From Diploptera punctata (Eukaryota; Arthropoda; Insecta; Blattodea; Blaberidae), in the NCBI GenBank assembly GCA_030220185.1, contig JASPKZ010005705.1, positions 1,847,501-1,911,500 on the forward strand: DNA of 64,000 nt, read 5' to 3'. The position numbers and the translations under genes are program-made. Under the pieces are notes generated by a model, which was not told the origin of the DNA, did no database searches, and saw only the letters and a list, made by a program, of their open reading frames with translations. Positions 1 through 10,530 of the stretch are shown here, piece by piece (positions within the stretch are counted from its first letter, which is position 1; each line of letters opens with the position of its first letter).

Positions 1-271
1 TATCAAACACTCGTACAGAAGCCCAAACAACTTGTGAAAGTGTGTCAGTAGACTTCTGTTTCACTTGTGCAGATAAAGATCCAGACGCGATATGACCAAA
101 AGAGTTTTTATTGCTTTTCCTTTTTCCATGTTCCCAAAGTTTTTTTTCTTGTGTGTTTTGAGAAACAAATAAAACTGATAACTAAATAATTACAGAATAC
201 GGCCCAACAATTCCCTTAAATAAAGCAAATAACATGGCATTCAAAGAATTAAACCCAACAAGAAATATAAT
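1..271. other. No recognisable feature
   Basis: I see no open reading frame, RNA gene or known repeat signature here. The stretch is AT-rich and leads into a microsatellite. Confidence 0.5.

Positions 272-334
<63 letters not shown>
272..334. repeat. (AAT)n microsatellite
   Basis: About 20 uninterrupted trinucleotide units. Translation gives only poly-Ile, so the apparent reading frame across it is an artefact. Confidence 0.97.
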
Positions 335-335
<1 letters not shown>

Positions 336-857
336 TAACGTATTGTTGGGCCGGCTTTTGATATTCGCAAGCAGCGGCGGAAATCAAGTCTTGCCATGTA
401 TAGTAGAAGGGGATTAGTGAGCTAGCGACTCATGAGTCGGTAGTGCTCACTGGAAACTTCCAGATGTCTCTGATTCCGTTTCTGGAAGGTTCGGCCTCTC
501 TGGGTTTCCATTCCAAAAATATCAGACTGGGATTCCAGATACTTACGATCCTCGTATATAAAAGAGATGGGAATGGTCTGACCAGTCAGTTGTGCCCGAG
601 TGTTCGACCAGTGAAAGTGATCTAAAGAATCGTGAAGAAAATGTTATAAGTGAAGGTACCTGCGAGTGTGAGATGACTATGATATAAACAATGTAATAGA
701 CTCTTACAGCAGAAAATATATAATGTAAAATGTGTATACAGTGAAATATTGTGAAATAAATAAAGAACGTTTGTATTTTTTTCGTGAAAACTAGTGTGAA
801 ATTAAATCAAAGAAATTCGACTTGTACTACACCATCGCTACGCGCAACAAAAATTAT
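335..857. other. Unassigned intergenic sequence
   Basis: A 60-codon open frame lies at about 443-625 on the plus strand. It has no recognisable motif, and I do not call it a gene. The rest is unassigned AT-rich sequence. Confidence 0.4.
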
Positions 858-883
858 TGTTGTTATTATTATTATTATTATTA

Positions 884-926
<43 letters not shown>
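858..926. repeat. (ATT)n microsatellite
   Basis: A trinucleotide tract with one ATTTT interruption. It directly abuts a 5'-truncated SINE-A body. Confidence 0.95.
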
Positions 927-1213
927 GTCCTCCGGGAGGGACTTTAAGCCGTGGGTCCCGAGTCTGAAGATTTTCAGGCTCGTAAAAGATCCTTAAGCCT
1001 GAACGAAAAGGCCTCTAAGCAAAATTTACCGAATTTTCCCGTCCTAGTACTACCTTGGTTTCCTAGATGTCAGTATGAGGCGGAATGCTGACCACGGACC
1101 AGTCGAATGACATCTATACGTAAACAAGTGTAACTAAATTAGTATGGTTCAAATTCTTCCCTATAGGGGGAGAGCGCCTAAATATCTGTTAAGGGAAAAC
1201 ACGGGCTTACAAG
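926..1213 (+). mobile_element. SINE-A, 5'-truncated copy
   Basis: This matches the body of the full-length SINE-A copy at 48767-49173: CCTCCGGGAGGGACTTTAAG at the start and a gggcttacaag-type end. The tRNA-like head is missing and an (ATT)n tract stands in its place. Other copies lie at 39805-40165, 40260-40634 and 41381-42018. Family names (SINE-A, B and so on) are mine. Confidence 0.85.
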
Positions 1214-1261
1214 AAAATTATTATTATTATTAACAATAATAATAATAATAATAATAATATA

Positions 1262-1567
1262 CAGATTGTCTCGAGCTAGCGTGCTGCCTTGTCATGCAGC
1301 GGGCCCGGGTTCGATTCCCGGTCGGGACAGGCTCCTGAGTGAGGTTTTTTCGGGGTTTTTCCTCACTTGTAAGACAAATGTCAGGAAGCTTAGGGCCCAA
1401 CGGTCCTCGAAAATCATCCGGCCATCATCATCCTCATCCTTATCATCATCATTCATCACCGGTGTGGAAAGCAACGGGAAGCTACCACATCTAAAATGCC
1501 TTAGTAAAGCTGCAAAGCATAGCATGATAGACCTACCCTCGGGTACAATTACTATAGAATAGAATAT
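1262..1567 (+). mobile_element. SINE-B, near full-length
   Basis: A tRNA-like head carries an A-box-like stretch (ctcgagctagcgtgctgcc) and a perfect B box (GGTTCGATTCC). It is followed by the family body: 'gtaagacaaatgtcagg', a TCATCATCC-rich segment, 'ccggtgtggaaagcaacggg' and a 'cctcgggtacaattacta' end. At least eight further copies occur in this window, in both orientations. This is the commonest SINE here. Confidence 0.9.
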
Positions 1568-1599
1568 ACAGATTTTCAATTTTTACATACATTTATTTG

Positions 1600-2098
1600 C
1601 CTAAAGTGTATTCTTCTTCTCCACTCGTCACTATCCCTCCACTCACTCCATGTCCTCTAGTCCTCTTGTTCTCATTCCATTTCTTATTTCTTGCATCCAT
1701 GAGCTTCGAGGTATTTTTTCTTTCTTCTTCCAGGTTGATCCATCCCAATTTTTTTTTTCTGGGTAACCTTTCTTCTTGCATTCGTTGTGCATGCCCATAC
1801 CAATTTAATTTCTTATATCTTATACGACCTACTATTGAATATTTAATATTAATTTTTTCTCGTGTGACTTTTTTTAACGCCTTTCTGCTCTCCTCAAGAA
1901 ATGCATTTCCATGGACATAAGATTTTGTTCTAAGTTTTTGTTGAATTTCCATAATTCAGCTCAATATGTGACAATACTTCTCTCTATGGAATTATATATT
2001 TATAACTTATTTTTGACCTGGTTATATGTCTGTTGCATGACACCATTTAAAATTGCTGTTATTGCTCTACATGTATTTATTCTGTCATTAATGTCACT
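1600..2098 (-). pseudogene. LINE 3' end, decayed RT C-terminal region
   Basis: The minus-strand translation has the C-terminal signature of arthropod non-LTR retrotransposon polyproteins: a 'LNWYGHAQRM' block followed by 'RLPRK', then 'SWMQE'-type and 'RTRGHGV'-type segments in different frames. Frameshifts and stops separate these blocks, so the copy is dead and 5' truncated. A short plus-strand copy of the same 3' end lies at 30546-30665. The precise LINE clade is not resolved. Confidence 0.75.
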
Positions 2099-2110
2099 CT
2101 TAATAATAAC

Positions 2111-2153
<43 letters not shown>
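2099..2153. repeat. (AAT)n microsatellite
   Basis: Imperfect then perfect AAT units at the junction between two oppositely oriented LINE remnants. Confidence 0.93.
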
Positions 2154-2775
2154 TAATTGAACAAGTAAATGTGTTGAAATATCTAAGAAATGTAATATCA
2201 TACGAAGTTAGCAATAAGTTAAATAGCTTTATAAAAATAGCACGTATAATAAACACATTAAGGAAACCAGAGCCAAATTATACAACACGGTAGATCTCCC
2301 TATTCTTTTAAACGAATCCGTATCTTGTGTCATTAAAGTAGCAAACGTTTCATGAATAAAAGCAGCAGAACTGAGATATGACAAAAACAACCGGTTATAC
2401 ATGATCAGACTAGCAGAACTGAGATATGACAAAAACAACCGGTTATACATGATCAGACTAGCAGAACTGAGATATGACAAAAACAACCGGTTATACATGA
2501 TCAGACTACAAAACTAGACATAGAAATATCAAAAGGAATGAAAATAACTTCAACTTTGTCAAAAATAGAAAATTACAAATCTAAATGGCTAAAACGTGCA
2601 AACGGAATGCAAAAATTCTAAAAAAAACTATGAAACAATAGATTAATTTACGAGGTGGTACCATCAAGACACTAGTTGAAGTGGGCCTCCCGTGAGATCG
2701 GAACAAGCCAATAAGCTGTCCTAAATCCATGACAGTTAATGATGTTAAAAATGATGAGGAACAAGAAATGTAACA
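2154..2775 (+). pseudogene. LINE 3' end, heavily decayed
   Basis: Plus-strand fragments resemble the region downstream of the reverse transcriptase in the LINE at 10531-12126: a 'LRYDKNNRLYMIRL' block in the place of 'MRFMRRTAGYTRWDRKRN', then a 'KSKWLKR..NRMQK'-like segment. A 3' region resembling 'gatcggaacaagccaataagc' follows, as in the copy near 45110-45140. Many stops are present. It contains a 48-bp tandem triplication, annotated separately. Confidence 0.6.
2364..2507 (+). repeat. 48-bp tandem repeat, three perfect copies
   Basis: Units at 2364-2411, 2412-2459 and 2460-2507 are identical by eye. As 48 is a multiple of three, the unit keeps frame and encodes the same 16-residue block three times. 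The unit lies inside the decayed LINE C-terminal region, so the tandem array arose from LINE sequence. Confidence 0.95.
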
Positions 2776-2817
2776 CCATAAAACCTGGGCTTACCGAACC
2801 ATTGTCAATTTTGTTAC

Positions 2818-3089
2818 AAAATTAATATATAATTATGGAATATTCACCTGAAAGGTCCGTCTCCTCAACTTAATTAATCATTTATCTGGTAGATAAATGA
2901 TTAATCTGGTAGATCTTCAGTAAAACACCAGTTTTGAATCCTGCCGATGATGGGACAAGTCCCGAAAGCGCTACAGTTAAATGATTAATTAAGTTGAGGA
3001 GACGGACCTTTCAGGTGAATATTCCATAATTATATATTAATTTTGAATAATACCTCAACGGAACACATCATGAATATTATAAAAGTTGA
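2818..3089 (+). mobile_element. Penelope-like element terminal structure
   Basis: Two perfect 67-bp inverted arms (2818-2884 and 2978-3044) flank about 93 bp. The spacer holds the end of the PLE coding region ('PADDGTSPESATVK' in the intact copies) and a hammerhead-like motif. The sequence matches the outer ends of the PLE palindrome at 49434-52056, and the 45 bp after the right arm match 49434-49478. No RT or GIY-YIG coding remains, so this is a solo terminal fragment. Confidence 0.85.
2941..2976 (+). ncRNA. Hammerhead-ribozyme-like motif (PLE terminus)
   Basis: The layout is CTG, core-like CCGATGA (the family consensus is CTGANGA, so U4 is a C here), one extra T, stem-loop GGGA-CAAG-TCCC, GAA, the self-complementary hexamer AGCGCT, A at the cleavage-site position, then CAG, which pairs with the leading CTG. 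It is identical to the motifs at 49544-49579 and 51957-51992. PLE termini are known to carry minimal hammerhead motifs; activity here is not shown. Confidence 0.6.
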
Positions 3090-3840
3090 TTGTTACAAAA
3101 TGTGATAATTCTTATCGTTAAATTAACAAATTTTACCCTGCATAAGGGTTTCCAACGTTTTCCTGTCGGGGCTCCCCGCAACCACCAAAATCTGAACGCA
3201 TTTCCCTTGTCAGAAGTGAAATCCTAGGCAAGTCGAATTTATGGTCCAATTTTGTTGGTTTACAGAATATATATTTCTTTTGTTAAAATGCAGAAACTTA
3301 ATTTCTGATGACAGTTTATTAAAAGTGTCTTAACTTCAGTAATTTAAACCATGCATGACCGAAAGTTTCTATATTATTGTATAATTTGACACGAATTTAA
3401 ATAATGCATACCGATTCATTCTCCATCTGTTTATGAAATATATTTAAAAAATGTATTTATAGGATACATTTTCAGTTTAATTGTTAATTGAATTGTATTT
3501 AAACAGATGCATTGCGACTAAGCAAACATGGCAGTTGCTAGAGCACATTTTTAATTTCATGTTTCAAGAAACTCCCATTTCTAATGGATTTGCTGATTTT
3601 AGAGAATACCTCCCTCGATTTATTTTAAAATCATATACGAGTTTCGTTGTGAAACATCGAAAATTCCGACCCCTGTAGCTCTTTTGACTTTTCGTTTTAG
3701 GTAAACTCCAATTGTGCTGGTTAAGGAATACGATCTTGCTTTTTTTAATAAATTGTTATACTCGTATGCCAAGTTCAGTTTCGATGAAACAAAAATTGCG
3801 ACCGCTAGAGCTTTAACAGGCACACACACACATAAATATA
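3090..3840. other. No recognisable feature
   Basis: AT-rich sequence without a credible gene. Short open frames at 3481-3678 (+) and 3620-3829 (-) show no motif. Confidence 0.4.
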
Positions 3841-3841
3841 T

Positions 3842-3870
3842 ATTATGTATTTATTTATTTATTTATGTAT

Positions 3871-3901
<31 letters not shown>

Positions 3902-3906
3902 TGTAT

Positions 3907-3937
<31 letters not shown>

Positions 3938-3942
3938 TATTT
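3842..3942. repeat. (TTTA)n microsatellite with TGTA variants
   Basis: Tetranucleotide tract with occasional ATGT units. The adjacent open frames are low-complexity artefacts. Confidence 0.95.
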
Positions 3943-3945
3943 AGC

Positions 3946-4152
3946 AGGTTTCACAATGTTCTACATCTTCCTGCGCCCAACTAATCTACTGTTATTCTCC
4001 TCGACATATTTCTGTCATTCCAATCTCCATCGTCCAATCCTTTTTACCTCATGCTGCTCAAAACACCAACAATCAACGTTATTTTTGGCCGTCCTCTTCT
4101 TCTTCTAACAATTGGCATCCATTCTAGTATTCTTCTTAGGAATATGTATTCT
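3946..4152 (-). pseudogene. LINE 3'-end fragment
   Basis: This is the reverse complement of the same LINE 3' end found at 27846-28057. Shared blocks include 'ttcctgcgcccaa', 'catcgtccaatcctttttac' and 'tcatgctgctaaaaacacc'-like sequence. Several stops interrupt every frame. Confidence 0.65.
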
Positions 4153-4930
4153 TTCTTTTTAATTATTTAGCCATTTTAATTATTTGTTTTTTTATTATAG
4201 GACCTATACATATTTATGTAGGCCTTATATATTTATTTAGCCATGGTCATTTTCGGTGTACATTAGGTAGGATCGGTAAAAATCTATAAAAACAAACGTT
4301 CTAAAATAATTTCATGAGAATAAAGTCAATAGCTTTATTCCTTCGGATTTCGCTAAAATAATGCTTGTGTTATTAAAAGAATAACTACCACGTGATAAAA
4401 CATGTTATTACTATCAGATTATTCGGCGCTCCCCGAGTATTTGTCCCAATTCTCTTGCCACCAATCAGTCTAAATAACTTCAAAATAATCACATGACCTG
4501 AATCTTACTAGATACTGCAACTCTGACATGTATTCCAAGTTGAGTTAACATGGCCATCACTTGAAAAATCTTGACATTTTCTGTAATGAATTCACAATTC
4601 ATATAGCGAATTCCGAAGGAATACAGAGCTATTCAGGTCGTTCTCATGAATATATTATTTTATTTTATCTATTTTTTTTTACAATTCTTCATCGATCTTG
4701 TTTACTACTGTGCAATTCTGGCTTCTTTGGCCGCTTTTGAGGGGTCAATGGTGTATGGTGCGGTAAGAGGGGTGGCCGAGTGACAGGTACTGCCAGTAAC
4801 CACCCTCTCTTTAGAAAATATTATAGTTAATACACGTTGAGTTTTCTTATTTACTAGTTCTGTATTAGTGAATAGTTTTGTTGTCTAATATGTTTAGAGT
4901 GTTCATTATAGGATAGTGCTGTTTATAACA
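4153..4930. other. No recognisable feature
   Basis: I see no gene, RNA or repeat that I can name. The sequence is AT-rich. Confidence 0.4.
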
Positions 4931-5067
<137 letters not shown>

Positions 5068-5194
5068 GAATGTGTTTTGTATGACTACTAGATTCCTCTC
5101 CCACTCGGCAATATTCCCTCCTGCCACGCACCAAGTTATCAGAACTGGATTGTAGATACCGAAAAAACAATAAAAGTTCATCATCATAGTACAT

Positions 5195-5975
5195 TCACGA
5201 ATTTAGGCCATTTGTTGACCTGTTTCGGCCTCAAGAGAAACACCATCCAAAAGTATTTTGAGTGGACGTCCTGGTCTTCTTCTTCCTGCAGGTTGATATC
5301 TTAACATTTGTTTGGGTATTCTGTGATTTTCCATTCGATGAACATGTTGCATCCATCTTGATTTATAATCAGAAATGTTGTTTTCTAAAGATTCCATGTG
5401 TAATTCTTTTAAGATGTCTTCATTTTTTTTTGTGATCTAGTAGTGTGTATCCTGCAGTCCTCCAAAGATATCTCATTTCAGCAGATCTAAGTCTCTGTAT
5501 ATCCTGTTTCAGCGTCTATACTTCGCTACCATACAAAAGAGTTGGAAGAGCCAGTGTTTTATACACTTTCAGTCTTGAATGCTTTTGGGCTAACTGTGGC
5601 TTGAAGATAGAATTTATTAACCCTAAAATTCTTAAAAATTTAGATATTTTTGCATTTACGTCCTTTTCTTCTTCATATGAGATATTGCATCCTAGATATG
5701 TAAAATTATTCACCTGCACCAAAATGTTATGTCCAGTACAATTTTACTTCTGACAGGATCTACACCTTGAAATGCCATAATTTTTGTTTTTTTCTGTAGA
5801 TATCTTTAATCCATATTCTTCTGTAATTTTGTTAAGTTCATACAGACCTTTCTGTAGATTATCTTCGGAATTTGCTATTATTGTTTGGCCATCTGCAAAC
5901 AACATGGTGTTTAATTTTCTATTTTCTGATATTCTTATTCCAAATTTATATTTTTTGTTCCAGCAACATATTACT
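5195..5975 (-). pseudogene. LINE RT C-terminal portion, decayed
   Basis: On the minus strand, the ordered blocks are: a thumb-type segment 'VNNFTYLGCNISYEEEKDV', then 'LKVYKTLALPTLLYGSEV', then the C-terminal 'WMQHVHRM', 'HRIPKQMLRY' and 'GRRRPGRP' segments near 5240-5360. The palm region near 5780-5975 (FADG-type 'NTMLFADGQTI' remnants) is broken by stops. This is the typical order of arthropod non-LTR retrotransposons of the same broad type as the copy at 10531-12126. Confidence 0.75.
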
Positions 5976-5982
5976 TCATTGA

Positions 5983-5984
5983 TA

Positions 5985-6022
<38 letters not shown>
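5983..6022. repeat. (AT)n microsatellite
   Basis: Dinucleotide tract followed by an 'aaactcggc' repeat segment that also follows the (AT)n tract at 58639-58682. The pair suggests a shared repeat family that carries the microsatellite. Confidence 0.9.
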
Positions 6023-6026
<4 letters not shown>

Positions 6027-6097
6027 CTTCAGTGGCTGCAATTTTTTGTTTTTTGAACCAAACTCGGCTGTAGCAATCAAAAGAACTAGGGTAACTA

Positions 6098-6370
6098 ATT
6101 CATGGAGATAGGGACGCGCAGGAGGTTAAGGCAATACGCCACAAGCTAGAAGGTCGGGGTTCGAGTCCCGATGGGTTCAGGATTTTTAAACTGACCTAAA
6201 TCTTCTGACGACACTATATCCCTGAGATCGACTCAGCCTCTAACGGAAATAAGTACCAGGCGCTTATTCTGGGGGTAAAGGCGGCCATCACGCAGTATTG
6301 ACAATTCGGCTGACATCTCGTGCCGATTTTCTGAAAAAGTGGGAACCTTAACCTGCTACTAACCCAAGTG
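6098..6370 (+). mobile_element. SINE-D copy
   Basis: A tRNA-like head (A-box-like 'aggaggttaaggcaatacgcc', B box GGTTCGAGTCC) is followed by 'gggttcaggatttttaaactg', 'gactcagcctc' and 'gacaattcggctgac' segments. Minus-strand relatives lie at 46096-46328 and 58893-59113. Confidence 0.8.
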
Positions 6371-7080
6371 TCTCCTGAAACCTGTAGTAGAATCACATAC
6401 AATAGATGGCGATGCAAGTATCGTCTAATGTGTCGCGTATGGAACCAGAGACTCCCTGGTAGCAATTACTGTGCGACTATCGATATGTCTGCCTACTGTA
6501 ATTATAACATTAGCATAGGCCCTTTTAAATCACGTGTTAAGATTTCTTCCCTGGAAAATTTTTGGTTCTTCCCCAGGAAGGCGCGCCGCACAGTTTAAAA
6601 CCCCTGAGATTTCTCGACCCCATCACACAGTTTGTATACGAATAATTATGAATGAAACGATAACTACGTGTACATTGAAGTTTTCAGAAAGAGTTTTGAT
6701 CAGCAAATCAAGGACAGGTGCCCATCTGTGCTGAATACCATCATATTTGCATTTTTTTCTGCCTGTCATTTCAACCTACATTAAAAAAACCTACTATTTT
6801 GTAAAATTCATGGAGTCCCACAGTTATCTCTTTCATCCTGTACATCATGTTCTCTTTCAAAACAGCCAGCTTAAAGCTTTTGAAACGACGGATATTTCAA
6901 GCGAAATCCAATTGCCTATATAGCTTTGTCCATAGCTTGTATGAATAGACTTCATATATTAAATACAAAATTCCATAGCTAAATGAAACAACTTTTTTAT
7001 GTTTCAATAAAAACTAAAAATCATATATAGAACTCATCCAACATAATGTTACATTAATATCATACGTTAGTCTTTTCTCC
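6371..7080. other. No recognisable feature
   Basis: Two overlapping 66-76 codon open frames near 6368-6734 show no family motif and are treated as chance. Confidence 0.4.
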
Positions 7081-7262
7081 ACCGCTGTGCTCTCGAGGTA
7101 GCGTGCTGCCTTATCACGCAGCGGGCCCGGGTTCGATCCCCGGTCGGAACACGTTTCCTAGGTGAGTTTTTTTCAGGGTATTTCCTCACCTGTAAGACAA
7201 ATATCAGGAAACTTTAAAGCCCAAACGGTCTCCGAACATCATCTGGCCATCATAATCATTAT
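7081..7262 (+). mobile_element. SINE-B, 3'-truncated
   Basis: Head with 'ctcgaggtagcgtgctgcc' and B box GGTTCGATCCC, then the 'gtaagacaaatatcagg' body. The copy stops in the CATCAT segment and runs into a short (GT)n tract at 7271-7300. Confidence 0.88.
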
Positions 7263-7324
7263 CATATTCCACACATATGAATGTGTGTGTGTGTGTGTGA
7301 ATGGTGTATATAGTCTTAATGTTG

Positions 7325-7515
7325 TGTTGTCTCGAAGGAGGCTCTGAATTGAGCTGATCACTCATTCGGGGAGGCCCTCCATGTTATTGTATGGTCATAA
7401 AAGGATGTGCGTGATCCATAATTAAAATCCCTCTCCCGACAGGTCGAGCCACTGTAAGCCCGGGGGGGGCTGTGGCACGTAAAGTAACTTAACTATAAGG
7501 TGAGACGTTAAACTA
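7325..7515 (+). repeat. Dispersed repeat H
   Basis: Homologous to the reverse complement of 35985-36175. Shared blocks include 'tcggggaggc', 'aaaatccctctccc' and a terminal G-rich 'ctgtggcacg'-like segment. Probably the 3' body of another SINE; no polymerase III box is seen. Confidence 0.55.
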
Positions 7516-7582
7516 AAAAAGAAGAGTTTTTCACATTAACTATACTTTAATGTATACAGTACTATGGGATGAACTTGCCTTC

Positions 7583-7760
7583 TTGGTGGATGCGTGGCTA
7601 GCGAGCGCATCTGCCCCACTGGAATATCAGGTTCGAATCCTGATGGTTCCGGAGGGGTATTGGTGGTTGGGCCACACCGGGATTTTTCGGGTTTTCTCGG
7701 AATTTTCCCGTTTTCCGAATTTCGCCCCACCAACATTCTCCACTTCTCTTCCAACAACCT
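7583..7760 (+). mobile_element. SINE-E copy
   Basis: A tRNA-like head (A-box-like 'tgcgtggctagcgagcgc', B box GGTTCGAATCC) is followed by 'gggatttttcgggttttctc' and 'ccaacattctccacttctc'. A minus-strand relative lies at 52083-52280. Confidence 0.8.
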
Positions 7761-8195
7761 ATTCTCATAAAATTATATCTGCAAATTCGTTTCCTCCATT
7801 GACTCGCTGGGGTCGATCTGGATATATCAGTCCGGTTCTCTTCAGTTCTGGTACTCTGAGCTCGAATAAAAATATACTTCCAGTGACTTGCTAGGCCGCC
7901 TTTTGGTAAGTTTCATATCGGAATTCTCTCTCCTAGACCAGTTGCTTTCATTATGCACACTTCCATTAAATTGTCTCCTTAGAAGCGGTACTTGCAATCA
8001 TGGAGGGTTTCATTCAATTATACCCTTTATTTAAATGGCTTTCCATGAACCCTAAATGATTAAAAATTCAGTTTATAATATATTTATAGGAGTAAACTTA
8101 ACTTTCTTTCCTCAACATTTTCTAGAGCTAACTCTTCGTCGCTTCAAACAAGATTTAATTAGCAGAGCAAACACTGCAAATCCTATCGGCAATAC
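7761..8195. other. No recognisable feature
   Basis: Nothing identifiable. Confidence 0.4.
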
Positions 8196-8433
8196 CAGCT
8201 CGTGGTCTCATGGTCACATCTTCTGATACAGTTCGTAAGGTTCCGGATTCGATTCACGTTTAGACAGAAATGTTTCCTTAAATGGGATTATTTCTGCTGT
8301 CGCCCATGGACTGAAATTTAGGATAAGTTTGGCTTTAGGACCTCTCCTGGTGCTTCGTTATTATTTATCACCCATCATACTATGTTGGCTATAATGTGGA
8401 AAGAGATATTGACTCCAAAATAAATAAATAAAT
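8196..8433 (+). mobile_element. SINE-G, tRNA-derived, with (AAAT)n tail
   Basis: Begins 'ctcgtggtctcatggtcac' (A-box-like), then a B-box-like GGATTCGATTC. It continues with a 'gtcgcccatggactgaaatt' body and ends in 'aaaataaataaataaat'. A head, body and short-repeat tail is the usual SINE layout. I see only one copy in this window. Confidence 0.7.
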
Positions 8434-8888
8434 TTCAGACGATGTGTGGAACAATACAGAGAACATTCAAAAATAAAATTAGAAAAGAAACAAAGATAAA
8501 AATGTATAATGTTATGGCGGTTCCCACAATATTGTATGGATGTGAAACTTGAGTTCCAGTGAAAAAACAGAAGGATAGAATACAGACGGCGGAGATGAGG
8601 TTCCTAAGACAAGTAAAAGGATGTACAAGACTTGATAGAATAAGAAATGAGGATATAAGAGAAGAATTGAAAGTACGGCCTTTATTGGATAAAGTCACGA
8701 ATTTACAGACAGAAATGGATTGATCACATGGATGGAATGAGTAAGGAGAGATGTCCATTGTTAGCAAGAAATTATCAAGCAAGAGGAAGACGTGATGTTG
8801 AAACCTAGAAGACGTTGGGCTGATGCATTATGAAGTCGGAACGGGCAATTGCCTAATCCCTGGAGTGATGATGATCGTCATCATCATA
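8434..8888 (+). pseudogene. LINE 3' end, decayed
   Basis: The plus-strand translation gives 'MAVPTILYGCET', 'EMRFLRQVKGCTRLDRIRNE' and 'DIREELKV' blocks in order, the conserved region after the RT domain in arthropod LINEs. A stop interrupts the block after CET, and frameshifts follow. The 3' end carries GATGATGAT-like repeats. Confidence 0.75.
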
Positions 8889-8907
8889 GCATCGTACGTA
8901 ATGCCAC

Positions 8908-9440
8908 GAGTGATATCAAATTTATCTAGAGGATTTGGAAATCGAGAGTGGCGTTTGTTAGGACTATTTAACGAATAAAATTAATCTGATTACTCACAAA
9001 TCATTATGTAAGTATAGTTATTTTAAAATATTTATATATTAATGTAATAGGAGATATTTGAAAACAGATGAGAAATGTTTGGTTATGTTTTATTTGTTCA
9101 TCGCTGCAACTTGATTAGTTATTGCCAAATAGGATCGCAATATTGTAATAATACACCCTAGTGGAGAAATAATGAAACACATCAAACTGTATATTATATT
9201 CAACATTATAGCTTATTAATTTATTTTTTTTAGCAAAGAACTCAATAAAATCAAGTAATCTGCTCATTATTTGCTATATTCACTGCATTTGTTGGAGAGC
9301 TCTGAGCTGTTCAAAAAAATAAAGCTGATAAAGAGAAATCGATAAAGAGCGAGGTGTAACACTACTGTCATTGGATGTAAAATAAAATTAATTGAAGCGT
9401 GATTGACCATTGACTACCATTTACAACATGAGTTAAATAC
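8908..9440 (+). mobile_element. Foldback-family unit, single copy
   Basis: Starts 'aatgccacgagtgat', contains 'gttaggactatttaacgaat' and ends near 'catgagttaaatac'. It corresponds to one arm of the 31618-33005 palindrome and to the minus-strand copy at 36232-36828. No coding capacity, so it is non-autonomous. The class of the parent element is unknown. Confidence 0.75.
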
Positions 9441-10530
9441 TCAGGATAATGTAACTCTAACTTTCAGGTGCCTTATCCTCAAAATTGGATTATAATTCCG
9501 CCAATTCTAGGAAAGAATTCCAGAAATGTGTAAGACAATTTGGTGCCATTGGCTAAAAGAAATATTTCTTTACTGTATAATATTAAAGTAATTTTATTGG
9601 TTCCACCTCCACTTTAAGACTTAGCCTTAATGCATAAGAAACAAATTGACATCCCTTGATATAGTTACTTCAATAAGGCAAGTTGAGATTTTTCTTCCTT
9701 GTTTTATCTTTACTCCTTTTGTTTGTAGGAATTATATCTCCCATGGGATTTAGAAATGAATGTTCCGGACGGTTCGACTTTACAACGGGGCAATGCACTC
9801 CCTAGACAGATACACAGAGTAGGATACCAGAATATATCATTAGAAGAATGGCAGAACCAACCAAAGACAATACAGGACATGACAAGCCATGGTAGAGAGT
9901 TTAAATCCTCTACACCAAATAGGGCCCCCGAAATAAAACACTGGTATTATTATTGTTATAAAATCCCGCAATACTATATAAAATAACAAAACACGTCCGT
10001 TTATTTTTCTCCCTAGTACTCTACACCTATTAAATCTTACAGCTATAATAATTATCCACGTTGAGTTTATTTGAATAGACAGAAGTTGGTGTAATTCAGA
10101 TAGAAATGAAGTTTGGATTGCGACTGAATGTTTTATGAACCGTGACGAAGCAAAGAAACGATAAAAGAGAAGTTTAAGGCTACTTCCATTTAATTCTAAC
10201 AATATTTGTTTCCTTTTTTCCGTTCGTTTATAAAATAAACATTAATTTTCCTACTTCTTTTGTTACTTCAAAGATCTTAAAAAAGAAAATTAAACCGTCC
10301 TTTCTTGCACAATTAATAAAACCAAATACATTATCAGAACGAAAGCAGTAAAGAAAAGCAATTTCAGATTTTTTGAATGAGTACAAACGACGTGAGTTCT
10401 AACACGAATTATAGTTATAATATATTGGTGTCACTGCATATTAACCCGTTGCATTGTTTAAAAACTTTAAACGGGAATAGTTATAAAGTCGTAGCATTGG
10501 TACAGACTTTGTTTCAATAATTGATGACCG
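9441..10530. other. No recognisable feature
   Basis: Short open frames at 9756-9986 (+) and 9840-10202 (-) overlap each other and have no motif. I see no gene or repeat that I can name. Confidence 0.4.

Noticed and set aside
1292..1579. 95-98 codon frames on both strands
   Set aside because: They fall wholly within a SINE-B copy, and similar frames recur in every SINE-B (28061-28424, 55236-55484, 58369-58611).
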